From Chlamydiota bacterium (GTDB lineage Bacteria; Chlamydiota; Chlamydiia; Chlamydiales; Criblamydiaceae): a stretch of 5,374 bases of DNA. The stretch lies in the NCBI GenBank assembly GCA_021772365.1, contig JAJFMC010000315.1:1-5374 (forward strand), written 5' to 3'. The notes beneath the pieces are model-generated. The model did no database searches. It was given only the letters and a program-made list of their open reading frames with translations, and had not been told where the DNA came from. Of the stretch, positions 1-5,374 are shown piece by piece. Numbering within the stretch: position 1 is the stretch's first letter; each line of letters opens with the position of its first letter. The position numbers were made by a program, and so were the translations under genes.

Positions 1-436
1 GGTCCTAACATGATTTCACAAAAACAACTTGAATGATGAGGAAAAGTGCATAATTTCACGTGGTTTTTTGGCTAATCTTGATAAAACAGAAGAAAAACGA
101 TCCAAATTCACTATCAAATCTTTTTAATCAAAAAGCCCTGCACTTATACCTGAGGAAATGACGGATTTCACCAAAGAAATTTGAAAAAAGTAAAAAGTAT
201 GCTTGATTAACTTAAGCTAGTAAGTTACAATAAGGACGCATATCAACTATAGTTGGAGAATTTGACTAACTAGATCTTTAAGAAATACCAAGTCTGTATT
301 CAATTTAATTTTCTCGACACGTGTTAGAAACGAACTGAATAAAGGCCAAGATCTTGTATAAGCTCTAGGAGGCAAAACCCACTACGGTTAGATATGTTGA
401 AGAAAATATTTAAAATTAGAATACGGAGAATAACTC
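1..436. other. AT-rich intergenic stretch with no supportable gene
   Basis: No reading frame with a credible start, ribosome site and protein-like length is present on either strand. The second forward frame is open at 14-124 and again, after one stop, at 128-181. The second piece reads SPALIPEEMTDFTKEI, which looks faintly protein-like, so a decayed gene remnant is possible but not shown. Small symmetries include a perfect 12-bp palindrome at 244-255 (CAACTATAGTTG) and a 6-bp inverted repeat at 209-226. An AGGAGG at 367-372 has no start codon at a useful distance. The right part must hold the promoter and leader of the downstream cold-shock gene, but I could not pick out a convincing -35/-10 pair. 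Confidence 0.6.
425..428 (+). promoter_or_regulatory. Ribosome binding site of the cold-shock gene
   Basis: A GGAG core lies 8 nt before the GTG at 437. This spacing decides the GTG start, because no in-frame ATG precedes the conserved cold-shock fold. Confidence 0.7.
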
Positions 437-646
437 GTGTCAGAAAAATCAACAGGTATTGTCAAGTTTTTTAACTCACAAAAAGGCTTTGGCTTCATCG
501 TTCCAGACGATGGCTCAAAAGATATCTTTGTTCATATGAGTAATATTGCTGGTGGGCAACAATCATTGAACGAAGGTGATAAAGTTGAATTTGAAAAAGA
601 TCATGGCCGTAAAGGTCTTGAAGCTAAAAATGTAGCACCGATCTAA
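437..646 (+). CDS. Cold-shock domain protein (CspA family)
   Basis: This is a 69-residue single-domain cold-shock protein, an OB-fold that binds single-stranded RNA and DNA in the cytoplasm. Such proteins act as RNA chaperones, melting structures that block translation or antitermination. The sequence shows the N-terminal GIVKFFNSQKGFGFI segment, with RNP1 (KGFGFI) at residues 16-21 and RNP2 (IFVHM) at 30-34; the last residue of RNP2 is Met where Phe, Tyr or Ile is commoner. The C-terminal strand KGLEAKNVAPI closes the barrel. The length matches the family (65-75 residues). Translation starts at GTG behind a well-spaced GGAG. The gene seems monocistronic, with a hairpin 21 bp after the stop. 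Whether it is cold-induced or constitutive cannot be told: no recognisable cold box is visible upstream. The paralogue type (cspA, cspC and so on) cannot be assigned, so no symbol is given. Confidence 0.96.
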   Translation: MSEKSTGIVKFFNSQKGFGFIVPDDGSKDIFVHMSNIAGGQQSLNEGDKVEFEKDHGRKGLEAKNVAPI

Positions 647-666
647 TCAATTTCAAAAACTTGATT

Positions 667-700
667 CCATGTAAATGATCTTTCGAGGTTATTTACATGG
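667..700 (+). terminator. Hairpin after the cold-shock gene, probable terminator
   Basis: The arms CCATGTAAAT and ATTTACATGG pair perfectly over 10 bp. Five further inner pairs, two of them G-T wobbles, close on a TTCG tetraloop, giving about 15 bp in all. The following T-run is weak and interrupted (GTGTTCGTCTTTTA), so this could be a terminator of moderate strength or a 3'-end stabilising stem of the csp mRNA. Confidence 0.6.
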
Positions 701-717
701 GTGTTCGTCTTTTAAGC

Positions 718-726
718 TGTTATACT
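718..726 (+). promoter_or_regulatory. Candidate extended -10 promoter for mutL
   Basis: TGTTATACT matches the extended -10 pattern TGnTATAAT with one mismatch, and it lies just beyond the csp hairpin and about 130 bp before the mutL ATG. No good -35 element sits 16-18 bp upstream. It is proposed from sequence match alone. Confidence 0.3.
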
Positions 727-854
727 TAATGAATGCAAAAATTAACTATACACAAGGCGATGAATTCCTATCTTAAGTAAATTAGAGACTCTCTTAGCTC
801 ATATTTCTCGAAAAATTGAAAAAACGTTGTTTCACTCCACTCCAAAGTCCTCTT

Positions 855-2687
855 ATGCAATCAAAAATCCGCATTTTAGATGAGAATACCATCAATAAAA
901 TTGCTGCAGGTGAGGTTATTGAAAACCCAGCCTCCGTCGTTAAGGAACTCGTCGATAACTCGATTGATGCAGGTGCTACGGAAATCACTGTAGAAATCAC
1001 TGGTGGTGGGCGGCAGCTGATTCGGGTGAGTGATGACGGGTGTGGTATGTCACCTGACGATGCGGTGTTATCTTTAGAAAGGCACGCGACGTCAAAGATT
1101 AAATCGGTTGAAGATATTTTGACCATTTATTCCATGGGATTTCGTGGGGAAGCAATTCCTTCCATTGCATCGATATCGAAGTTCACATTGCTTACTTGTC
1201 GGGAAGGTGAAGCAGAGAAAGGAACGATGGTAATTGTTGAAGGCGGCAGGATTGTTAAGGTTTGCGAGGTTGCTCGATCATGTGGAACGACTATTGAGGT
1301 GAAGTCCTTGTTTTTTAATGTGCCAGTAAGAAGGAAATTCCAGCGTTCTCCGAATTTTGATAGCAATGAAATCCTCAAGATGCTCATGAAGCTCGCTATC
1401 GCCAATCCTGAAATAAAAATCGAACTGATCAGCAACCAAAAGAATATTTTGGAAACTAAAAGACCGGTTGGGGATCAGTTTTCTTCACAGCTTTCACAGC
1501 GTCTTACTGATGTATTAGGTGATGAATTTATTAGCCAATGTTGTGAAGTAGAAAATACTTATGAAGGCATAGAAATCTATGGATACATTGGTCTTCCGGC
1601 AAATACGCGACACAATCGTACCGGCCAATACGTATTTATCAATCGGCGGCCCGTTTTTTCCCCACTTGTTCATAATGCTGTTAGAGAGGGGTATAGCACA
1701 ACATTACCCACAAATAGGCACCCTCTTTTTGTCCTACATATCATGCTGTCGGGAGATTTTGTTGACGTCAATGTTCATCCACAAAAAAAAGAGGTAAGGC
1801 TGAGGCAGGAACAGGTCCTAAAAAGAGCTGTGATACAAGCCGTGGATAAAGGCCTACATGGTTCTGGTTTTGCACCTGTTTCTTTTGATATTGCTCCAAT
1901 TCAGGAAGAATCTCAGTCTATCTTTGAACAAAAGGGATTTGGTGGCGTGCCTTTGGTGCATGAAAATATGTTTCAGAATACACCACAACAATTTTCAGTT
2001 CCTGCTCCAGCTCCTTTTGTCGTAGAACCCGAAGAATATCCTTTTATACAGGAACCTTCTCATGAAATCCCTCTCATACCTGATGATGAAATGAGTCAGC
2101 AGCCTAAGCCCCATGTTATTGGAACGATACCGGGATACATCCTATTAGATGGCTATTCTGTGGGTAACAGCGATGGGTGTTTAGTGCTTATCGACCAGAA
2201 AGCAGCTCATTCCAGAGTCGTTTATGAGTCGTTACTCAAAGAAAACCGCTCTCAACCGATCGAGATACAACAATTACTCGTACCAGTAACCATAGAATTG
2301 ACTCCCGAAGAATCAGCACTTCTCCAGATAAACATAGATACACTAGTAAACTTAGGAGTAGGGATCAAAGAATTTGGGAAACACTCTTTTATGATCGATG
2401 CGATTCCCACCATTTTTGGCGACATTGATTTAGAAGCCCTCGTCCACGAACTGGTTCACTCTTTAGGGAGAGATGAACAAATTAAGGTTGAGGGAGAAGT
2501 AGAGAGAAAATTAGCGTCTCATGCAAGTCGCCTATCTCTGTCGCGAACGAAGAAAATGAGTATCCAAGAAGCAGAACATCTTGTTGAGCGCTTGTTTTCC
2601 TGCAAGCATCCCTATCAAAGCCCTTCAGGTCAAAACACGCTGACAACATTTAATCAGCAAGAACTTTCGAAAAGATTTAAAGTATAG
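855..2687 (+). CDS. mutL: DNA mismatch repair protein MutL
   Basis: MutL is the GHKL-family ATPase that links MutS mismatch recognition to strand incision and excision; it acts as a cytoplasmic dimer. From the ATG at 855 the protein has 610 residues, typical for the family. Motif I has E31 and N35 in KELVDNSIDAG, motif II is DDGCGM (60-65), and motif III is ATSKI (78-82) plus GFRGEA (95-100). A transducer domain ending in NVHPQKKEVR follows, then a proline-rich linker (about residues 370-430) and the C-terminal dimerisation domain. The ATG is preferred because it leaves the usual short leader (MQSKIRILDE); a TTG at 816 would add 13 unrelated-looking residues. Neither start has a clear Shine-Dalgarno. 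The endonuclease motifs are altered: DQKAAHSRVVYE (447-458) replaces DQHAxxExxxxE, ASHAS (554-558) replaces ACHxA, and SPSGQ (589-593) replaces CPHGR. No mutS neighbour is present. Confidence 0.97.
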   Translation: MQSKIRILDENTINKIAAGEVIENPASVVKELVDNSIDAGATEITVEITGGGRQLIRVSDDGCGMSPDDAVLSLERHATSKIKSVEDILTIYSMGFRGEAIPSIASISKFTLLTCREGEAEKGTMVIVEGGRIVKVCEVARSCGTTIEVKSLFFNVPVRRKFQRSPNFDSNEILKMLMKLAIANPEIKIELISNQKNILETKRPVGDQFSSQLSQRLTDVLGDEFISQCCEVENTYEGIEIYGYIGLPANTRHNRTGQYVFINRRPVFSPLVHNAVREGYSTTLPTNRHPLFVLHIMLSGDFVDVNVHPQKKEVRLRQEQVLKRAVIQAVDKGLHGSGFAPVSFDIAPIQEESQSIFEQKGFGGVPLVHENMFQNTPQQFSVPAPAPFVVEPEEYPFIQEPSHEIPLIPDDEMSQQPKPHVIGTIPGYILLDGYSVGNSDGCLVLIDQKAAHSRVVYESLLKENRSQPIEIQQLLVPVTIELTPEESALLQINIDTLVNLGVGIKEFGKHSFMIDAIPTIFGDIDLEALVHELVHSLGRDEQIKVEGEVERKLASHASRLSLSRTKKMSIQEAEHLVERLFSCKHPYQSPSGQNTLTTFNQQELSKRFKV

Positions 2688-2843
2688 AGGGAATTGCATA
2701 AATATTTGGACTGTTTTCTAGGCCTTATTGCGCCTCGCTTCGGGCTCGTTCTTGTAAACAACGCGTGGTTGGCTGCGAACTCCGCCCCTTGCGAGCCAAA
2801 AAAAATCTCTAGAAAACTGCCTCAACTATTCTTGCAATTCCCT
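2688..2843 (+). repeat. MITE-like 156-bp repeat, copy 1
   Basis: This is a non-coding element about 92% identical over its whole length (12 mismatches, no gaps) to the copy at 4122-4277. Its ends are imperfect inverted repeats of about 35 nt (2688-2721 against 2809-2843): the outer AGGGAATTGCA and the inner GTTTTCTAG match exactly. The core has an A8 tract (2798-2805) and short self-complementary pieces such as GGCTCG and CGAGCC. It begins on the base after the mutL stop codon. TATAG stands at 2683-2687 and again at 2845-2849, which may be a 5-bp target duplication if one extra T belongs to the right end. No transposase is encoded, so if mobile it would depend on one elsewhere. A REP-like or structured RNA element is the alternative. 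Confidence 0.85.
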
Positions 2844-2851
2844 TTATAGGA

Positions 2852-2909
2852 AAAACAAGTGGGTTTCAGCATTTTTCCCTCTGGAAAGACGCTGAAACCC
2901 ACTTGTTTT
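2852..2909. terminator. Strong bidirectional terminator between mutL and the outer-membrane gene
   Basis: A perfect 19-bp stem joins 2852-2870 and 2891-2909 (each arm contains GTGGGTTTCAGC or its complement). Inside it a second small stem, TTTCC with GGAAA, closes on CTCT. The forward strand continues TTTTCTTATACTTTT, and the reverse strand is also followed by a T-rich run. It therefore suits transcripts from mutL (+) and from the converging outer-membrane gene (-). It lies 8 bp beyond repeat copy 1. Confidence 0.85.
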
Positions 2910-2986
2910 CTTATACTTTTTTACTCGCGCTTTAATGATAAAACGAATGGTGGAATTTGGCTCCACTAATTGGGGTTTATGAGGGG

Positions 2987-3006
2987 GCGACAAGGTGGTT
3001 TGTCGC
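2987..3006. other. Small hairpin just after the outer-membrane gene stop
   Basis: The perfect 7-bp arms GCGACAA and TTGTCGC flank a 6-nt loop, 15 bp beyond the stop of the minus-strand gene. There is no T-run on either strand, so it is more likely a 3'-UTR stem than a stand-alone terminator. Confidence 0.4.
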
Positions 3007-3021
3007 TATACCCACAATCCT

Positions 3022-4002
3022 TTACATATGCCAAGTTAGCTTAATATATGGTCCGGAAACTCCTAAGTTAGTTGTTCCAATATTATGAATCCTCTGAATC
3101 GGTTCGACATAACTTGTAATTATATCAAAAGCCCCAATATATTGATTTGTTTCATAACCGATTTCTAAGTTAATGCTTGATTTTTTACATAAAACATATT
3201 CATAAGCTAACCCAAGTCTGCCGCCAAGAGCGGTAACTACTCGGCCAGTTGATGGAGACTCAAAACGATTGATTGCTCCAAAAGTTAATAGAGAGCTTGA
3301 TTTAACTGACCCCATTAGAAGAGATGTGTCAAAATGGGCAGTTAATGAAAGACATTTGAAAAAATTATAAATAAAATCAAAGCCAATCAAGGGGCCTGCA
3401 CCAGAATAATGGCTTCTAACATTTCCTACAGCAAAAGTTAAATCATGCTCTAGTCGGGCATATCGAACACCAACTAAGGGTGTAAATGCCATGCAACATG
3501 ATTCAGTGATAAACCGGTGTCCGAGTAAGATTGCACCTTGATCCACAGTGTACCTTAGGTAAGCATCACTTACAAATGGATCATCTGGAGTTAATGGAAA
3601 AGCAGTATTAAAAAATACACTCCCAAAGCTAATCGGATTATCAGATGTATCGTTATAATTATGCTTAGAATTATATAAATGAGAATACTCAACTTCTATC
3701 ATTTTTGCTGAGCAAGGAAAGTCATATCCCAGTTTAATTCCACCCGCAGGGTCGTAATTGGCTTTACTAGGTTTACTAAGAGAGGTTACACCTCCGTCTT
3801 GATCTGCATATTGCCAACTGTCAGTAAACGTCCCTAAACCAGTTTCAGTGGGGACTGCATACTGTCCGGTTAATTCGATGTATACGCCACACGGTTCTGT
3901 AAGTGATCGAAGAGCCCCTTCACCACATTGTCTACAATTTTGATCACTTCCGATAGCAAGACCATTAACTATCAACATAATAAAAAATATATGTTTCTTC
4001 AT
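3022..4002 (-). CDS. Major outer-membrane-protein-like porin (Legionella/environmental chlamydia MOMP type)
   Basis: This 326-residue protein is probably an outer-membrane beta-barrel, possibly a pore. It opens with a Sec signal peptide (MKKHIFFIMLIVNGLA; cleavage near residues 16-19). The mature part has a CRQC pair (23, 26) and C38, then a GTFTDSWQYAD segment (57-67) and DPAGGIKLGYDFP (84-96). Alternating amphipathic strands follow, such as MIEVEYSHLY and GPLIGFDFIYNF, and the protein ends in the strand GPYIKLTWHM. This pattern is what I know from Legionella MOMP and the expanded MOMP-like families of environmental chlamydiae. There are eight cysteines, all in the mature part, which would suit the disulfide-linked envelope of chlamydiae. 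The final residue is Met rather than the usual Phe or Trp of barrel proteins. An AAGGAT ribosome site supports the start. Identity as a porin is inferred; another barrel function is possible. Confidence 0.8.
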   Translation of the reverse strand: MKKHIFFIMLIVNGLAIGSDQNCRQCGEGALRSLTEPCGVYIELTGQYAVPTETGLGTFTDSWQYADQDGGVTSLSKPSKANYDPAGGIKLGYDFPCSAKMIEVEYSHLYNSKHNYNDTSDNPISFGSVFFNTAFPLTPDDPFVSDAYLRYTVDQGAILLGHRFITESCCMAFTPLVGVRYARLEHDLTFAVGNVRSHYSGAGPLIGFDFIYNFFKCLSLTAHFDTSLLMGSVKSSSLLTFGAINRFESPSTGRVVTALGGRLGLAYEYVLCKKSSINLEIGYETNQYIGAFDIITSYVEPIQRIHNIGTTNLGVSGPYIKLTWHM

Positions 4003-4007
4003 AAGTT

Positions 4008-4013
4008 ATCCTT
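4008..4013 (-). promoter_or_regulatory. Ribosome binding site of the outer-membrane gene
   Basis: AAGGAT on the minus strand lies about 7 nt before the ATG at 4002. It fixes the start in front of the signal peptide. Confidence 0.7.
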
Positions 4014-4029
4014 TGTAAGGTTATTTCGT

Positions 4030-4080
4030 TTATTCCAAATGTGATTCAAAATTGTGGATTTTGAATCACATTCGGTATAA
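4030..4080. promoter_or_regulatory. Long palindrome upstream of the outer-membrane gene
   Basis: The arms 4038-4052 (AATGTGATTCAAAAT) and 4058-4072 are perfectly complementary over 15 bp around the 5-nt loop TGTGG. Pairing resumes beyond single mismatches (CC/GG, then TTAT/ATAA), so the symmetry spans about 51 bp. It ends 28 bp before the start codon. No T-run follows on either strand, which argues against a simple terminator. It may be a 5'-UTR stem-loop, a dimeric-regulator site, or a processing site in a prs-porin transcript. Confidence 0.55.
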
Positions 4081-4121
4081 AGGATTCAAATTTTATATAT
4101 AGGAAACGGTATTAAAAAGAT

Positions 4122-4277
4122 AGGGAATTGCATAAATATTTGGGCTGTTTTCTAGGCTATTTTCCGACTCGCTTCGAGCTCGTTCTTGCAAACAACGCAT
4201 GGTTGGCTTCGAACTCCGCCCCTTGCGAGCCAAAAAAAATCTCTAGAAAACTGCTTCAACTATTTTTGCAATTCCCT
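4122..4277 (+). repeat. MITE-like 156-bp repeat, copy 2
   Basis: This is the second copy of the element at 2688-2843, in the same orientation and of the same length. Its inverted ends are 4122-4155 and 4243-4277, and their pairing is slightly better than in copy 1 because GCAAAAAT replaces GCAAGAAT in the right arm. It lies 23 bp beyond the prs stop, so relative to the adjacent gene it is reversed compared with copy 1. No clear target duplication flanks it (GAT on the left, CTGCAG on the right). An open frame running through it is incidental: only about two of the twelve differences between the copies would be synonymous. Confidence 0.85.
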
Positions 4278-4300
4278 CTGCAGCCTGTTTTTCTTACCCT

Positions 4301-5350
4301 TTATTCAAAAAGATCCGAAACAGATTCTCCCAGTTCGATTCTTCTGATTGCTTCCCCTAGTAACGGACCGACAGATATGACCTTGAGGTTATCAGGGGTG
4401 TCCCCTCGTAAAGGGATTGTATCTGCAATCACCATTTCTTCAATGACTGATTGCTGTATTTTTTCAAGTGCAGTACCTGAGAAAACGGGATGAGTGATCA
4501 CGGCAAATACCCGATGAGCTCCTTCATCTTTCAACAGCTGTGCTGCTTTGCAGAGTGTTCCTCCAGTATCGCACATATCATCGACAATAATGGCGTCAGC
4601 ACCCTCTACATCGCCAATTAGGCTCATTGATGCTACAACACCAGCACCTGCACGTTGTTTGCTGATCAAGGCCAGACTGCCCTCGGTTCCATATTCGTTT
4701 AGCTTTTCTAGAAATTTTTTCGAACGGTCGACACCACCGGCATCTGGGGAGACGACAACGATATTATCAAGTTCCTTCTCGGCAAAATAGGGAACAAATA
4801 CTGAAGAGGCATAAAGGTTGTCGACAGGGGCGTAGTGGAAAAATCCTTGGATCTGTCCTGCATGTAAGTCCACTGTGACTACGCGATCTAATCCACCCAT
4901 TTCAAGCATCATTGCTATGTCTGCTGCGGAGATAGGGACGCGAGGTTCCGTTTTACGGTCCTGGCGAGCGTAGCCATAATAGGGAATAACGGCAGTAATA
5001 CTTGATGCAGAGGAACGTTTCATTGTTCTGATCATTAAATACAATTCAATGAGGTTGTCATTAACACTTGCACTTTTTGTTGAGCAACATGATTGAAGGA
5101 TATACACATCTTTGTTCCGCACATTTTCCTGGATTCTAATAGAAATTTCACCATCGTTGAATTTTTTAACCTTTGAGTTTCCAAGAGGTGTATCGAGGTA
5201 TTCAGCAACCGAACGAGCAAGCTCTGGAGTTGCATTTCCAGAAAAAATCAGTGCTCGTTCTTTGAAAAGTGTGTTCTTGACGTTTCTTGCATTTACATCA
5301 TCAAATGAATAGGGTGTTGTTTCGCTACACACAGCCCCGGAAGTGGTCAT
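4301..5350 (-). CDS. prs: Ribose-phosphate pyrophosphokinase (PRPP synthetase)
   Basis: Prs makes PRPP from ribose 5-phosphate and ATP, feeding nucleotide, NAD, His and Trp synthesis and base salvage. From the ATG at 5350 there are 349 residues against about 315 usually; the excess is mainly an N-terminal extension, since the fold begins at about residue 33 (ALIFSGNATPEL). Visible motifs are FNDGE (64-68), NDN (97-99), the ATP-site RQDRK (129-133), DLHAGQIQGFF (161-171), VSPDAGG (200-206), the catalytic-loop Lys and Arg (K231, R233 in SKQR), and the PRPP loop DDMCDTGGTL (257-266). All core catalytic residues are present, so it should be active. The start is uncertain: the ATG has no Shine-Dalgarno and the frame stays open to the window edge, adding IASLLVII, so the true start may lie outside. 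A SCCSTKSASVNDN segment (87-99) looks about four residues longer than in E. coli Prs. No terminator is evident before repeat copy 2. Confidence 0.95.
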   Translation of the reverse strand: MTTSGAVCSETTPYSFDDVNARNVKNTLFKERALIFSGNATPELARSVAEYLDTPLGNSKVKKFNDGEISIRIQENVRNKDVYILQSCCSTKSASVNDNLIELYLMIRTMKRSSASSITAVIPYYGYARQDRKTEPRVPISAADIAMMLEMGGLDRVVTVDLHAGQIQGFFHYAPVDNLYASSVFVPYFAEKELDNIVVVSPDAGGVDRSKKFLEKLNEYGTEGSLALISKQRAGAGVVASMSLIGDVEGADAIIVDDMCDTGGTLCKAAQLLKDEGAHRVFAVITHPVFSGTALEKIQQSVIEEMVIADTIPLRGDTPDNLKVISVGPLLGEAIRRIELGESVSDLFE

Positions 5351-5361
5351 GATAATGACCA
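5344..5361. repeat. Small inverted repeat over the prs ATG
   Basis: The 7-bp arms TGGTCAT and ATGACCA surround GATA, and one arm contains the complement of the ATG at 5350-5348. On the minus strand GTCATTA also occurs twice, 10 nt apart. It could be chance, or a stem occluding that ATG. Confidence 0.3.
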
Positions 5362-5374
5362 GTAATGACGCAAT

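Noticed and set aside
1..436. Possible tRNA, small RNA or CRISPR in the long left gap
   Set aside because: No cloverleaf, no spaced direct repeats and no strong terminator hairpin could be found by eye.
394..474. Short basic frame starting MLKKIFKIRIRRITR that overlaps the csp start
   Set aside because: The AGGAGG upstream is about 21 nt away, too far for initiation, and the frame ends inside csp. The basic composition follows from AT- and AGA-rich DNA.
729..776. 15-codon frame (MNAKINYTQGDEFLS) between csp and mutL
   Set aside because: There is no ribosome site and it is too short to judge; it lies directly in the candidate mutL promoter region.
816..854. TTG start giving MutL 13 extra residues
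   Set aside because: There is no Shine-Dalgarno, and the added residues (MKKRCFTPLQSPL) do not resemble the usual MutL leader. The ATG at 855 gives the normal N-terminus, though it also lacks a clear ribosome site.
794..1435. Two minus-strand open frames over the 5' half of mutL
   Set aside because: They are antisense shadows of a clear, motif-complete mutL; the peptides have no recognisable domain and the frames have no supporting ribosome sites.
4128..4493. Open frame on the + strand running through repeat copy 2 into the prs 3' end
   Set aside because: Its second half is antisense to prs. In the repeat half, most differences from copy 1 would change amino acids, so there is no sign of protein selection. 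Similar hypothetical proteins would be repeat translations.

Overview
The window looks like chromosomal DNA from an obligate intracellular bacterium, most likely an environmental (Parachlamydia/Waddlia/Simkania-like) member of the Chlamydiota. The evidence is a MutL whose N-terminal wording reads like the chlamydial versions (the GFRGEAIPSIASIS and VRRKFQRSP segments), a cysteine-bearing major-outer-membrane-protein-like barrel of the Legionella/environmental-chlamydia type, and moderate-to-low GC. The assignment comes from remembered family features, not a database search.

Layout from left to right. 1-436 is AT-rich and holds no supportable gene. 437-646 (+) is a cold-shock-domain protein starting at GTG, followed by a hairpin at 667-700. 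855-2687 (+) is mutL, a mismatch-repair ATPase; a TTG at 816 would add 13 residues. A 156-bp repeat with about 35-nt imperfect inverted ends (copy 1, 2688-2843) starts directly after the mutL stop codon, and a strong bidirectional terminator hairpin follows at 2852-2909. 3022-4002 (-) is a secreted outer-membrane beta-barrel protein, with a long palindrome (4030-4080) in its upstream region. Copy 2 of the 156-bp repeat lies at 4122-4277 in the same orientation, about 92% identical to copy 1. From 4301 to at least 5350 (-) is a ribose-phosphate pyrophosphokinase (prs). Its reading frame stays open to the window edge and carries an unexpected hydrophobic N-terminal stretch.

The genes do not form an evident pathway. 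csp and mutL share a strand but are separated by a hairpin and probably have separate promoters. mutL and the outer-membrane gene converge on a shared terminator. prs and the outer-membrane gene are on the same strand, with about 300 bp between them that contains the repeat and the palindrome.

The most notable observations are three: the pair of short non-coding, MITE-like elements that bracket the outer-membrane gene, with a candidate 5-bp target duplication that includes the mutL stop codon; the PRPP synthetase with a signal-peptide-like leader; and a MutL whose C-terminal endonuclease motifs are degenerate. No complete novel defence or mobile system is visible.
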